Assembly (NCBI RefSeq): GCF_001426705.1
Contig: NZ_LMFC01000004.1
Span: 1-64,000, forward strand
DNA from: Cellulomonas sp. Root485
GTDB taxonomy: Bacteria > Actinomycetota > Actinomycetes > Actinomycetales > Cellulomonadaceae
Length of the DNA stretch: 64,000 bases
Reading direction: 5' to 3'
This document shows, piece after piece, positions 8,324 through 16,807 of the stretch. Each line of letters starts with the position of its first letter. Within the stretch, counting starts at the first letter, position 1. The notes beneath the pieces are model-generated. The model was given only the letters and a program-made list of their open reading frames with translations. It made no database searches and had not been told where the DNA came from. Both the position numbers and the translations under genes were made by a program.

Positions 8324-9695
8324 GCTGCACGCCCTGCTGGCCCGGGCGTCGAACGACATCGAGGGTGCTGCGCCTGGGCTCGACGGTGGCCGTCTGGGCC
8401 TCGTCCGCTCCGCTGCCCGTCGTCGCCGGATCGCGCGTCGCACCGCCGAGTCGTTCGCGGGCGTCGGCGTGGTCGGCGTGCTCGGGGTCGGCCTGTGGCT
8501 CGGGCTGGGTCAGCAGACCCCGGAGCCCGTGGTGCCCGTCGTGACGCCGACGGTGACCCCGACACCGACGCCGACGCCGAGTCCGACGGTCACGCCGACG
8601 CCGAGCGCGACGCCGACCGGTCCGGTGGTGCGCGAGGAGTCGATCGACGATGCCACCGTCCTGGACCGCCTCGAGCACCCGCGCACGGGCGAGGTCTGGC
8701 AGACACCGACACCGGCCCCCGACATGGCGCCGGTCCTGCTGCTCGACAGCTCGGACACGGTCTTCCTCGTGGGCTCGCGCGGCCCGGCCTCGATCTACGT
8801 CGCGGTGGCCGCCGACTTCTACGGGATGGGCGCCAGCGTGGACCTCTTCGAGGTCGATGCGGCCGGTCCTCGCCGAGTGGCCTGCCCGAGCGCACGGACC
8901 GGTGACGCGTGCGCCGACGAGCCCGCGATCGGCCCCGACGGGCTCGTGGCCGGCCTGTACCGCTGGGACACCGAGACGTTCTACGACACCCTCACCCTGC
9001 CGCGCGAGGTCGACCTCGGAGGCGACTTCGTCCTGACCACGACCCGGACGCAGCAGTCCTCGTACTTCCCGTACTGGGTCTTCGGCGACGGCGGCACGCT
9101 CGTGGACGCCGAGAGAGGCGACCAGCGGGTGCTGCGCCGGCTCGGTCCGTTGGCGGTCGTCGCCGAGACGTCGCCGTCGGAAGTCCCCGGCCTCACCAAC
9201 CTCGATTACGCCATCACCACGCCGTTCGGCACGACCATCACCCTGACGGAACACGACGTGCCCGGCGGGGACTTCGACGCCATCCGGTGGCAGCCCGGCT
9301 TCGAGCCGACGCCGTCCGACGACGGTGGGCCGCTCGTCGCGGCGTCGCCCGGCGAGGGGGCGTGCTTCGGGCGGACGTTCTCGCAGGAGACGACCCACGT
9401 GGCCGCGCAGTGGCGCCGGGCGGGGGAGACCGCAGAAGGTCGACCGGTGTTCGTGCCGGTTGAGGGCGGCAACGCGATGTCCCAGGCCGTGCGCGCCTGG
9501 CAGGAGGAGATCTCCTGGACGGTCGGCGCGGAGGGCGCCGACGGGCTCGTCGAAGGCGCCGAGGCCGGTTACCGCTACCCGACGGACGCTGGCTTCCTCG
9601 CCGCGAACGCGCTGTACGCCTTCCAGGGGCCCGCCGGCGAGTGGTTCCTCGCGCTGCGCTCGGACGCGGTCCAGGCTGTGTGGGAGTGCGTGTAG
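8313..9695 (+). CDS. Single-pass membrane protein paired with the ECF sigma factor (putative anti-sigma)
   Basis: 460 residues; the start overlaps the sigma gene by 11 nt. A short Arg-rich cytoplasmic segment (1-46) precedes one transmembrane helix (about 47-66), a Thr/Pro linker (about 70-105, PTPTPTP) and a large extracytoplasmic domain of about 350 residues that I do not recognise. Two Cys pairs outside the membrane could form disulphides. The topology and coupling fit an anti-sigma factor that senses at the surface, but no zinc anti-sigma motif (HxxxCxxC) is present in the cytoplasmic part, so the role is inferred from context only. Confidence 0.6.
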   Translation: MSDELHALLARASNDIEGAAPGLDGGRLGLVRSAARRRRIARRTAESFAGVGVVGVLGVGLWLGLGQQTPEPVVPVVTPTVTPTPTPTPSPTVTPTPSATPTGPVVREESIDDATVLDRLEHPRTGEVWQTPTPAPDMAPVLLLDSSDTVFLVGSRGPASIYVAVAADFYGMGASVDLFEVDAAGPRRVACPSARTGDACADEPAIGPDGLVAGLYRWDTETFYDTLTLPREVDLGGDFVLTTTRTQQSSYFPYWVFGDGGTLVDAERGDQRVLRRLGPLAVVAETSPSEVPGLTNLDYAITTPFGTTITLTEHDVPGGDFDAIRWQPGFEPTPSDDGGPLVAASPGEGACFGRTFSQETTHVAAQWRRAGETAEGRPVFVPVEGGNAMSQAVRAWQEEISWTVGAEGADGLVEGAEAGYRYPTDAGFLAANALYAFQGPAGEWFLALRSDAVQAVWECV

Positions 9696-9702
9696 GTCCA
9701 GG

Positions 9703-10749
9703 TCAGTCGCGGGAGACGGGTGCCTCGGCGCGTTCCGGCAGCACGTCGGGTGCGATGTCCGCCGCTCTCGTCGACACGCGGTGCAGCACCCACTCGAACG
9801 GCCCGCGCCCCACGGAGACCGCCCACAGCCAGCACAGCCCGATCGTCGTGAGGATGAACGCCAGCCACACCTCGACGGTCGCGTCGTACACGACGCCCCG
9901 CCCGCGGGCGGCGATGACGACGATGTGCAGGGTGTACGCGGTGAGCGCGAGCGACCCGACGGCCGCGAGCGGCGCGAGGACCCGCGGCCACCGGTCGGCG
10001 ACCACGAGGCAGCCGGAGATCACGAGCAGCGCGACGCCGACGTTGCCGACGACCTCGAACGTGGTCGACGAGTGCGGCTCCGCGGTCGCGAGCGCAGCGG
10101 GCCAGCCGAACAGGTGCAGCGCGACCCAGGAGCCGCCGTGCCCGAGGATCACGAGCCCGACCCCGGCCAGGGCGCCGAGGCCGCGCAGCCGCGGCGAGCG
10201 CAGGTCGCTGCGGCCGATCGCGAGCCCGGCCAGCAGGTACGCCGTCCACACGATCGCGGGGTAGTAGTGGCCGACCGTGATCTCGGTGAGCACCGTCGGT
10301 CGCGCGTCCTCGAGGCCGGCGGCGATGGTCTGCCCCAGCGGGGGGCCGACGACGGCGACGACCCCCGCCGCCGTCAGGAGAGCGGCCCGGGACCAGCGCA
10401 GCGCGACGCAGCCGAGCGCGAACAGCAGCCCGTACGTCGGCAGGATCACGACGACCGGCGTCGCCAGGATGACGAGGAGCTCCCCGAGGCCGAACAGGAG
10501 CAGCGCGCGGACCAGGATGCGCACGCGCGCCTGCACGAGGCGGGTACCGGTCACGGGGTCCGTGCTGCCGGAGAGCAGCGCCAGCGACAGGCCCGCCAGG
10601 ACGACGAACAGCGCCGCCGGCCGACCGTCCGCCAGCTGCGCGAAGCCGCCCGGCGGAATCGGGCCGTGGTCGTCGGGCCCGACGTGCGCGGTCATCATCC
10701 CGAGGACGGCGAGGCCCCGGGCGACGTCTATCCCCATGATGCGGCGCAT
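9703..10749 (-). CDS. Multi-pass membrane acyltransferase-like protein (DUF1624/DUF418 type)
   Basis: 348 residues; ATG at 10749, or alternatively the ATG four codons in (10737). About ten hydrophobic helices. The opening IDVARGLAVLGMMTAH is the signature of the heparan-alpha-glucosaminide acetyltransferase-like / DUF418 group, in which a His in the first helix region takes part in transmembrane acyl transfer. The second half (AAVGSLALTAYTLHIVV) matches the DUF418 end. The acceptor is unknown; a cell-surface glycan is plausible. It converges on the anti-sigma-like gene with a 7-nt gap. Confidence 0.7.
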   Translation of the reverse strand: MRRIMGIDVARGLAVLGMMTAHVGPDDHGPIPPGGFAQLADGRPAALFVVLAGLSLALLSGSTDPVTGTRLVQARVRILVRALLLFGLGELLVILATPVVVILPTYGLLFALGCVALRWSRAALLTAAGVVAVVGPPLGQTIAAGLEDARPTVLTEITVGHYYPAIVWTAYLLAGLAIGRSDLRSPRLRGLGALAGVGLVILGHGGSWVALHLFGWPAALATAEPHSSTTFEVVGNVGVALLVISGCLVVADRWPRVLAPLAAVGSLALTAYTLHIVVIAARGRGVVYDATVEVWLAFILTTIGLCWLWAVSVGRGPFEWVLHRVSTRAADIAPDVLPERAEAPVSRD

Positions 10750-10862
10750 GGTCGGATGCTAGCGATCCTCCGCCGATCCGATCCGACCCGCGTGATCTCG
10801 CATGTCGAAACGGTTCGTCCCGGTTATTGAACTCTGAGCCTCATCGATGATTACAGTTCGAT

Positions 10863-11684
10863 GTGAACTCCCCGACGCACCCCGACTTGTACACCCACGG
10901 ACACCACGAGTCCGTGCTGCGCTCGCACCGCTGGCGCACCGCCGAGAACTCCGCGGCGTACCTGCTGCCGGCCCTGGTCCCGGGTACCCGGCTGCTGAAC
11001 GTGGGCTGCGGCCCGGGCTCAGTGACGATCGACCTGGCGGCCCGCCTCGAGCCCGGTGAGGTCGTCGGCGTCGACACCTCGGCGGCGGTCGTGGAGATCG
11101 CGCAGAAGGCCGCTGCGGACGCCGGCGCGGACAACGTGACGTTCCAGGTGGCGGACGCCTACGAGCTCCCGTTCCCCGACGACGCGTTCGACGTCGTGCA
11201 CGCCCACCAGGTGCTCCAGCACCTCACGGACCCCGTCACCGCGCTCCGGGAGATGCGTCGCGTCACCCGCCCGGGCGGCGTGGTCGCGGTGCGCGACGCC
11301 GACTACTCGGGCATGACCTGGTACCCCCAGTCGGACGGCCTGGACGAGTGGCTCGCGCTGTACCACGAGGTCACGCAGGCGAACGAGGCCGACGCGAACG
11401 CCGGCCGCAAGCTGCTGTCGTGGGTGCGCGAGGCCGGGTTCGAGCCGGACGGCATCGTGCCCAGCGCCGGGGTCTGGTGCTACGCCACCCCCGAGGACCG
11501 CACCTGGTGGGCCGGGCTGTGGGCGGACCGTTCCGTGGCCTCGAACTTCGCGGCGCAGGCCATCGCGCACGGCCTCGCCGACGAGGTCGGGCTCGAGCTG
11601 CTCGCCGACGCGTGGCGCGAGTGGGGCAAGCAGCCCGACGGCTGGTTCGCGGTGCTGCACGGCGAGGTGCTCGCGCGCGCCTGA
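10863..11684 (+). CDS. Class I SAM-dependent methyltransferase
   Basis: 273 residues, GTG start. Motif [11 protein letters not shown] (~44-53) and the D-loop VVGVDTSAA bind [22 protein letters not shown] is the UbiE-type post-I segment (longer than shown only by context). The C-terminal third is specific and Trp-rich. A possible -10 hexamer (TACAGT, 10852-10857) lies 5 nt before the GTG, suggesting a leaderless transcript. Substrate unknown. The next gene starts 14 nt later. Confidence 0.75.
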   Translation: MNSPTHPDLYTHGHHESVLRSHRWRTAENSAAYLLPALVPGTRLLNVGCGPGSVTIDLAARLEPGEVVGVDTSAAVVEIAQKAAADAGADNVTFQVADAYELPFPDDAFDVVHAHQVLQHLTDPVTALREMRRVTRPGGVVAVRDADYSGMTWYPQSDGLDEWLALYHEVTQANEADANAGRKLLSWVREAGFEPDGIVPSAGVWCYATPEDRTWWAGLWADRSVASNFAAQAIAHGLADEVGLELLADAWREWGKQPDGWFAVLHGEVLARA

Positions 11685-11686
11685 AC

Positions 11687-11692
11687 TAGGCT
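11687..11692 (+). promoter_or_regulatory. -10 hexamer for a leaderless FAH-family transcript
   Basis: TAGGCT ends 6 nt before the GTG of the FAH gene. TANNNT-(6-8 nt)-RTG is the usual arrangement for leaderless mRNAs in actinobacteria, and no Shine-Dalgarno sequence precedes this GTG. Confidence 0.6.
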
Positions 11693-11698
11693 TCCGAC

Positions 11699-12481
11699 GT
11701 GCGCATCGCGAGGTTCACCACCGGGGGAGACCCCCGCTACGCCCTGGTCGACGGAGCTCCCGGGTCCGAGGAGCTCGTGGTCATCACCGGAGACCCGCTC
11801 TACACGCCGGTGCAGCCGACGGGCGAGCAGATCCGGCTCGACGACGACAGCGTCCGCCTGCTGGCGCCGGTCATCCCACGCTCCAAGATCATCGGCGTCG
11901 GCCGCAACTACGCCGACCACGCCGCGGAGATGGGCAACGAGCTCCCGCCCGCGCCGCTGCTGTTCCTCAAGCCGAACACCTCGGTCATCGGCCCGGACGA
12001 CCCGATCGTCCTGCCCGACTGGACCGAGCACGTCGAGCACGAGGCCGAGCTGGCCATCGTGATCGGCAAGGTCACCAAGGACGTCCCGCCGGACCGCGCG
12101 CTGGACTACGTCTTCGGGTACACCGTCGCCAACGACGTCACGGCGCGCGACGCCCAGCGTGCCGACGCCCAGTGGACGCGCGCGAAGGGGTTCGACGGCT
12201 CCTGCCCGGTCGGTCCGTGGATCGTGCCCGGCCTCGACGTCGACGACCTGTACGTCCGCGCCCGCGTCAACGGCGAGACGAAGCAGGACGGCCGCACGTC
12301 GCAGATGATCTTCGACGCGGCGTACCTCGTCTCGTACGTGTCCGAGGTCTTCACGCTCCTGCCCGGCGACCTGATCCTCACCGGCACGCCCGCGGGGGTG
12401 AGCCCGATCGTGGACCGCGACGTCGTCGAGGTCGAGGTCGAGGACATCGGCGTGCTGCGCAACCCGGTGCTGCGCCGCTGA
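11699..12481 (+). CDS. Fumarylacetoacetate hydrolase (FAH) family protein
   Basis: 260 residues, GTG start without a ribosome site. FAH-fold landmarks are VGRNYADHAAEMGNE, EHEAELAIVIGK (metal-binding Glu residues), NDVTARD, KGFDGSCPVGPW and LTGTPAGVSP. The family includes acylpyruvases, oxaloacetate decarboxylases and homoprotocatechuate-pathway isomerase/decarboxylases; substrate cannot be read from sequence. The same gene lies just upstream of gltX in many actinobacteria. The last ten codons (GVLRNPVLRR) are duplicated immediately downstream (see repeat). Confidence 0.85.
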   Translation: MRIARFTTGGDPRYALVDGAPGSEELVVITGDPLYTPVQPTGEQIRLDDDSVRLLAPVIPRSKIIGVGRNYADHAAEMGNELPPAPLLFLKPNTSVIGPDDPIVLPDWTEHVEHEAELAIVIGKVTKDVPPDRALDYVFGYTVANDVTARDAQRADAQWTRAKGFDGSCPVGPWIVPGLDVDDLYVRARVNGETKQDGRTSQMIFDAAYLVSYVSEVFTLLPGDLILTGTPAGVSPIVDRDVVEVEVEDIGVLRNPVLRR

Positions 12482-12543
12482 TGACCATCCACGCCGGCTG
12501 CCGCGGACGGGCGAGCGTGCTGCGCAACCCGGTGCTGCGCCGC
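12451..12543 (+). repeat. 28-bp perfect direct repeat at the FAH stop codon
   Basis: The 28 bp at 12451-12478, which encode VLRNPVLRR at the protein's end, recur without change at 12516-12543, offset by 65 bp. The intervening 37 bp include the stop codon. It looks like a recent local duplication. Confidence 0.85.
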
Positions 12544-12549
12544 CACTGA
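12481..12549 (+). CDS. Possible 22-codon ORF coupled to the FAH gene
   Basis: An ATG overlaps the FAH stop (TGATG at 12479-12483) and opens a 22-codon frame, MTIHAGCRGRAS followed by the duplicated VLRNPVLRR and a final His. Start-stop overlap allows translational coupling. It may be only a by-product of the 28-bp duplication; nothing else supports a function. Confidence 0.25.
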   Translation: MTIHAGCRGRASVLRNPVLRRH

Positions 12550-12585
12550 CCCGGGCCCTGCCGCCCACCCCAACGAAGGAGAACC

Positions 12586-13143
12586 GTGAGCCTTGACGAC
12601 GTCGCCGTGGAGACCACCCCGATCGACGGCCTGCTCGTCTTCCGCGTGAAGCAGGTGCAGGACCCGCGCGGCACCGTGCGGGAGTTCTACCGCGCCTCGG
12701 TGTGGGAGCACGACGACCTCAGCACCCGGGTCGACGGCCCGTGGGCGCAGGTCAACGTGACCGAGAGCAAGCGCGGCGCGATCCGCGGCCTGCACGGCGA
12801 GGCCATGAACAAGCTGGTCGGCATCGTCTCCGGGAAGGCGCTCGGCGCCTACCTCGACGCCCGGGAGGGCTCGCCGACGTACGGGGCTGTCCACACCGTG
12901 CCGCTCGAGAAGGGCACGCAGGTGTTCGTGCCCAAGGGCGTCTGCAACGGGTTCCAGTCGGTGTCCGACGAGACGCAGTACCTGTACTGCTTCGACACGG
13001 AGTGGCGTCCGGGCATGCCCGGTGTCGCCTACAACCCGCTGAGCCCGGACCTGGGCATCGAGTGGCCGGTGCCGGTGGACGTCGACGACCCGGCACAGGT
13101 CTCGGTCAAGGACCGCAGCGCCACCGTGTGGACCAGGGCCTGA
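12586..13143 (+). CDS. RmlC-like dTDP-4-dehydrorhamnose 3,5-epimerase family protein
   Basis: 185 residues, GTG start behind GAAGGAG. It has the RmlC cupin layout: DPRGTVREFY, the RGLHGE segment holding the catalytic-base His, VFVPKGVCNGFQ, YLYCFDTEW, and SPDLGIEWP followed by VKDRS. Classical RmlC has RGLHxQ and a GFAHGF segment; here Gln is Glu and the second His is replaced (CNGF), so this is a divergent subgroup and may act on another nucleotide sugar. No other rml genes are nearby. Confidence 0.7.
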   Translation: MSLDDVAVETTPIDGLLVFRVKQVQDPRGTVREFYRASVWEHDDLSTRVDGPWAQVNVTESKRGAIRGLHGEAMNKLVGIVSGKALGAYLDAREGSPTYGAVHTVPLEKGTQVFVPKGVCNGFQSVSDETQYLYCFDTEWRPGMPGVAYNPLSPDLGIEWPVPVDVDDPAQVSVKDRSATVWTRA

Positions 13144-13154
13144 CGGACCGCCAG

Positions 13155-13160
13155 TAGCCT
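13155..13160 (+). promoter_or_regulatory. -10 hexamer for a leaderless gltX transcript
   Basis: TAGCCT ends 7 nt before the gltX GTG; no Shine-Dalgarno sequence is present. The same hexamer precedes prfB in a similar position. Confidence 0.6.
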
Positions 13161-13167
13161 GGAGCCC

Positions 13168-14655
13168 GTGACTTCCTCTGGTGTTCGTGTTCGCTTCTGC
13201 CCCTCGCCCACCGGGACGCCGCACGTCGGCCTGATCCGGACTGCCCTGTTCAACTGGGCGTACGCGCGCCACACGGGTGGCACGTTCGTGTTCCGCATCG
13301 AGGACACGGACGCGGCGCGCGACTCGCAGGAGTCCTACCTCCAGCTGCTCGACGCGCTGCGCTGGCTTGGTCTGGACTGGGACGAGGGCGTCGAGGTGGG
13401 CGGCCCGCACGAGCCGTACCGGCAGTCGCAGCGGATGGACCTCTACGCGGACGTGGTGCGGCGCCTGGTCGAGGGCGGGCACGCGTACGAGTCCTTCTCC
13501 AGCCCGGAGGAGATCGAGGCCCGCCACAAGGCCGCGGGCCGCGACCCGAAGCTGGGCTACGACGGCGTCGACCGGGACCTGACCGACGAGCAGAAGGCGG
13601 CGTTCCGCGCCGAGGGCCGCGAGCCTGTCCTGCGCCTGCGGATGCCCGACGAGGACCTGACGTTCACGGACCTGGTGCGCGGCGAGGTGACGTTCAAGGC
13701 CGGTTCGGTGCCGGACTTCGTCATCGTGCGCGCCAACGGCCAGCCGCTCTACACGCTGGTCAACCCGGTGGACGACGCCCTCATGGGCATCACGCACGTG
13801 CTGCGCGGGGAGGACCTGCTGTCGTCGACGCCCCGGCAGATCGCGCTGTACCGGGCGCTGTCCGCGATCGGCGTCGGCTCGGGCGAGCCGGTGTTCGGGC
13901 ACCTGCCGTCGGTGCTCGGCGACGGGAACAAGAAGCTCTCCAAGCGGGACCCCGAGTCCAACCTGTTCCTGCACCGGGACAACGGGTTCACGCCCGAAGG
14001 GCTGCTCAACTACCTCGCGCTGCTCGGCTGGTCGATCGGCCCGGATCGGGACATCTTCTCGATGGCGGAGATGACGGCCGCGTTCGACGCGGCGGACGTC
14101 AACCCGAACCCGGCACGGTTCGACGTGAAGAAGGCCGAGGCGATCAACTCGGCGCACGTCCGGCTGCTGGCGCCCGAGGACTTCCGCGACCGGCTCGTCC
14201 CGTACCTGCACCGCGGGGGACTGGTCCCGACGGACGCGTACGCGGACCTCTCGGCGGAGCACCGCGCGCTGCTCGACGCCGGCGCGCCGCTCATCCAGGA
14301 GCGCATCACGCTGCTGGGCGAGGCGGTCGGCATGCTCGGCTTCCTGTTCGTCGCGGACGACGCCCTCGAGATCGCCGACGACGCCCGCGGTGCCCTCCGG
14401 GAGGAGTCCGGGACGGTGCTCGACGCCGCGGCCGCCGCGCTGGCGGGCATCGAGGACTTCACGACCACCGCGACGCAGGAGGCGCTCCAGGCCGCCCTGG
14501 TCGAGGGTCTCGGCATCAAGCCGCGGTTCGCGTTCACGCCGCTGCGGGTGGCCCTGAGCGGTCGCCGCATCTCGCCGCCGCTGTTCGAGTCGATGGAGAT
14601 CCTGGGCAAGGAGTCCACGCTCGCGCGGATCGCCGCCCTGCGCGCCACGCTCTGA
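13168..14655 (+). CDS. gltX: Glutamyl-tRNA synthetase
   Basis: 495 residues, GTG start, normal class I GluRS length. The HIGH-type signature reads [13 protein letters not shown] (12-24) and the KMSKS-type loop KLSKR (~255-259). IEDTDAARD and the C-terminal anticodon-binding helical domain are present. It charges tRNA-Glu and, if the organism lacks GlnRS, also tRNA-Gln for amidation; which applies is not visible here. Its TGA overlaps the ATG of the HAD gene by one base. Confidence 0.95.
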   Translation: MTSSGVRVRFCPSPTGTPHVGLIRTALFNWAYARHTGGTFVFRIEDTDAARDSQESYLQLLDALRWLGLDWDEGVEVGGPHEPYRQSQRMDLYADVVRRLVEGGHAYESFSSPEEIEARHKAAGRDPKLGYDGVDRDLTDEQKAAFRAEGREPVLRLRMPDEDLTFTDLVRGEVTFKAGSVPDFVIVRANGQPLYTLVNPVDDALMGITHVLRGEDLLSSTPRQIALYRALSAIGVGSGEPVFGHLPSVLGDGNKKLSKRDPESNLFLHRDNGFTPEGLLNYLALLGWSIGPDRDIFSMAEMTAAFDAADVNPNPARFDVKKAEAINSAHVRLLAPEDFRDRLVPYLHRGGLVPTDAYADLSAEHRALLDAGAPLIQERITLLGEAVGMLGFLFVADDALEIADDARGALREESGTVLDAAAAALAGIEDFTTTATQEALQAALVEGLGIKPRFAFTPLRVALSGRRISPPLFESMEILGKESTLARIAALRATL

Positions 14656-15392
14656 TGCGCGTCGACGGCGTCCTCTTCGACATCGACGACACGCTCGTCG
14701 ACACCCGTGGTGCGTTCGGGCACGCGTTGTCCGACGCCGCCCGGCGGTACCTGCCGGACCTCCCGCCCGAGCGCTACCCGGAGCTGGTCACGGTCTGGCG
14801 GGCCGACGTCGGCGGCCACTACGCGGCGTACACGCGCGGCGAGGTCGGCTACGCCGGGCAGCGGATGACGCGCGCCAACGAGCTCCACGAGCAGTTCGGC
14901 GGACCGGTGCTGGACGCCGACGGGTTCGCCGTCTGGGACGAGTCCTTCCAGAAGGCGTTCGCGGACGCGTGGACCGCCCACCCGGACGTCGACGTGGTCC
15001 TCGACAAGCTTCTCGCGGCGGGTCTCGCGGTCGGCGCACTGTCCAACGCGTCGGTCGCCTTCCAGACCTCCAAGCTCGACCGGGTCGGTCTGCTCGACCG
15101 CGTCCCGATGCTCGTGGGCGTCGACACACTCGGCTTCGGCAAGCCCCATCCCGCGACATTTCTCGAGGCATGTCGACGGCTGGGCACGGAGCCAGAGCGC
15201 ACCGCATACGTCGGCGACGAGCTCGACGTCGATGCGCTCGGTGCAGTGGGGGCCGGGCTCCTTGGGATCTGGGTCGATCGCCCCGGCGGGCGCCGCCACG
15301 CCATCACGGACACCGATATCGCTTCCGCGCGTGCGAGCGGGGTTCTCGTCATCGATTCTCTAGGCGCACTGCCGGAGACACTGGGCATTTAA
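14655..15392 (+). CDS. HAD-superfamily hydrolase with a replaced 3' end
   Basis: 245 residues, ATG overlapping the gltX stop. HAD motif I is DIDDT (9-13), motif II lies in GALSNAS, motif III Lys in GFGKPHP (~160-166), motif IV in YVGDELDVDA. It is probably a phosphatase of small metabolites. Up to about 15130 the codon use is like its neighbours; from GFGKP onward third positions turn noticeably more A/T (GCATGT, ACATTT, TTAAA-type stop) and the same C-terminal sequence recurs in diverged form at 15791-16042 with host-like codons. The reading frame is intact, so the hybrid gene could work. See the findings. Confidence 0.8.
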   Translation: MRVDGVLFDIDDTLVDTRGAFGHALSDAARRYLPDLPPERYPELVTVWRADVGGHYAAYTRGEVGYAGQRMTRANELHEQFGGPVLDADGFAVWDESFQKAFADAWTAHPDVDVVLDKLLAAGLAVGALSNASVAFQTSKLDRVGLLDRVPMLVGVDTLGFGKPHPATFLEACRRLGTEPERTAYVGDELDVDALGAVGAGLLGIWVDRPGGRRHAITDTDIASARASGVLVIDSLGALPETLGI

Positions 15393-15804
15393 AGAATGAG
15401 ACGTGCACCTGTTGCGTAAGAAACCGCTGCGGCGATGGCTCGTTCGTCTCGATGACCCACCGGGCCGAGCCGCGTACTACGCGTTCGTGGCGGCCCGAAG
15501 CGAACGGGAGGCGGGATCGCTTCTGCACGACACGGTCTCGTTCGTGGAGCGTGCTGGCTTCGAGAGGCTTCTTGCAGTCGAGGAGTTTCCTACGCGGCCG
15601 TCGGCCCGTGACCTCACGAAGGGACGGGTCGAACTGGACGACCTCGTCGCGTGTCGCTTCGTCGTGCCGCGTCCCGCTGTCGCGGAGCCGATGAGTCGGG
15701 GAGTGCTCCCTGGCGACCCCGACATGGCCCTGATCGAAGACTGGCGGAGGAGGCAGGGCTTTGAGCCGTAGGGCTGACAGTCGTTGTGACGGGTTCGGCA
15801 AGCC
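15135..15804 (+). repeat. 11-bp direct repeats bounding a 659-bp inserted segment
   Basis: TTCGGCAAGCC occurs at 15135-15145 and 15794-15804, in the same codons of the HAD GFGKP motif in both copies. Between them lie the alternative HAD 3' end and a 122-codon gene, both with more A/T at third positions than the flanks. The repeat may be a recombination or insertion junction. Confidence 0.6.
15403..15771 (+). CDS. Unrecognised 122-residue protein inside the inserted segment
   Basis: GTG start 10 nt after the hybrid HAD stop. It is small, charged and probably cytoplasmic, rich in Arg/Glu, with no membrane segment or signal. Landmarks are PLRRWLVRLDDPP near the start, TKGRVELDDLVACRFVVP in the middle and IEDWRRRQGF at the end. 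No family is recognised. Codon use is less G/C-biased than in gltX or the flanking genes, which suggests transfer. Small cargo genes at such junctions are often antitoxin, immunity or defence proteins, but nothing in the sequence proves that. Confidence 0.55.
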   Translation: MHLLRKKPLRRWLVRLDDPPGRAAYYAFVAARSEREAGSLLHDTVSFVERAGFERLLAVEEFPTRPSARDLTKGRVELDDLVACRFVVPRPAVAEPMSRGVLPGDPDMALIEDWRRRQGFEP

Positions 15805-16042
15805 TGACCCACGGGTGTTCGTCGAGGCGTGCCGACGGCTCGGCACCGCCCCCGAGCGCACCGCGTACGTGGGCGACGAGCTCGATGTGGACGCCGTCGC
15901 CGCGCGCGCCGCGGGGCTGCTCGGCATCTGGGTGGACCGACCGGGCGCGCGCCGGCTCCCGCTGACGGACGCAGAGATCGCCGCCGCCGACGTCGTGACG
16001 ATCGAGTCCTTCGACCAGCTCCCCGGTGTGCTCGGTCTCTAG
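15791..16042 (+). pseudogene. Displaced original 3' end of the HAD gene
   Basis: 83 codons from GFGKPDP to the stop, colinear with and strongly similar to the last 85 residues of the intact HAD gene (shared ACRRLGT, PERTAYVGDELDVDA, AGLLGIWVDRPG). It lacks the N-terminal catalytic Asp and so cannot be active alone. An ATG at 15761 keeps the frame open through ten unrelated residues, so a 93-residue product could be made, but it looks like a remnant. Codon use matches the host. Confidence 0.75.
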
Positions 16043-16779
16043 CGCAGCCGTGCCCGGTAGCACTCCGTCCGGTACGGCACGTCGATCCACTCCCGCCCGC
16101 GCAGGTCCGGGTGGGTGGCGACGAGCTCGTCGATCTCGTCGAGCAGCGCGTCGCGCTCGTCGGGCGGCAGCAGGATCAGGTGGCTGCGGCTCGCGGCCAG
16201 GGTGCGCAGGTCGGCGGTGCGCAGCCGCTGCGTCCAGTGGAACGTGGCGTGCTCAGGCTCGGTGAACGCGTCGCCGAGCTCGGGATCGCGGTAGCTCGTC
16301 TCCAGGCCGTCGCCCCGGTGCACGATCTCCGTCCAGCGGGCGACCCAGTCGGTCTCCTCGTCGCGCACGTTCCACAGGGGCGCCACCTGACCGCCGGGGC
16401 GCAGGACGCGGGCGATCTCGGCGGCGGCCATCGGGGGATCGACCCAGTGCCAGGCCTGCGCGATGGTGACGGCGTCCACGGACGCGTCGGGAAGGCTCAT
16501 GCGCTCCGCGGTGCCGGGCAGCGCCCCGACGTCGGGCAGAGCGGCGGTCAGCTCCGCGCGCATCGCGTCCGACGGCTCGACCGCGACGACGTGCCAGCCG
16601 AGCGCGACGAGCCGTTCGGTGAGCTTGCCGGTCCCGGCGGCCAGGTCGAGGACGTCGCGCGCCAGCGCCGGCACGGACCACCGGACGGCCTCGTCGGGAT
16701 AGCTCGGACGGGTGGCCTGGTAGACGGCGGCGGCGCGGTCGAACGAGGCGGCACGGTCGTCGCGGTGGTCGGTGCTCAT
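16039..16779 (-). CDS. Class I SAM-dependent methyltransferase
   Basis: 246 residues, ATG start. SAM-binding motif I VLDLAAGTGKLT (~43-54), VVAVEPSDAMRAEL, and the AQAWHWVDP post-II segment typical of the yeast TMT1 / UbiE-like group. Substrate unknown. It converges on the HAD remnant with a 4-nt overlap; the hisN gene is 28 nt upstream in the other sense of reading. Confidence 0.78.
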   Translation of the reverse strand: MSTDHRDDRAASFDRAAAVYQATRPSYPDEAVRWSVPALARDVLDLAAGTGKLTERLVALGWHVVAVEPSDAMRAELTAALPDVGALPGTAERMSLPDASVDAVTIAQAWHWVDPPMAAAEIARVLRPGGQVAPLWNVRDEETDWVARWTEIVHRGDGLETSYRDPELGDAFTEPEHATFHWTQRLRTADLRTLAASRSHLILLPPDERDALLDEIDELVATHPDLRGREWIDVPYRTECYRARLR

Positions 16780-16807
16780 GGCATCGATCGTGCCGCGGAC
16801 CGGCCCG

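Noticed and set aside
15761..16042. Treating the 93-codon frame as a normal small gene.
   Set aside because: Its first ten residues are unrelated and the rest is the end of a HAD protein without the catalytic Asp; better described as a remnant.
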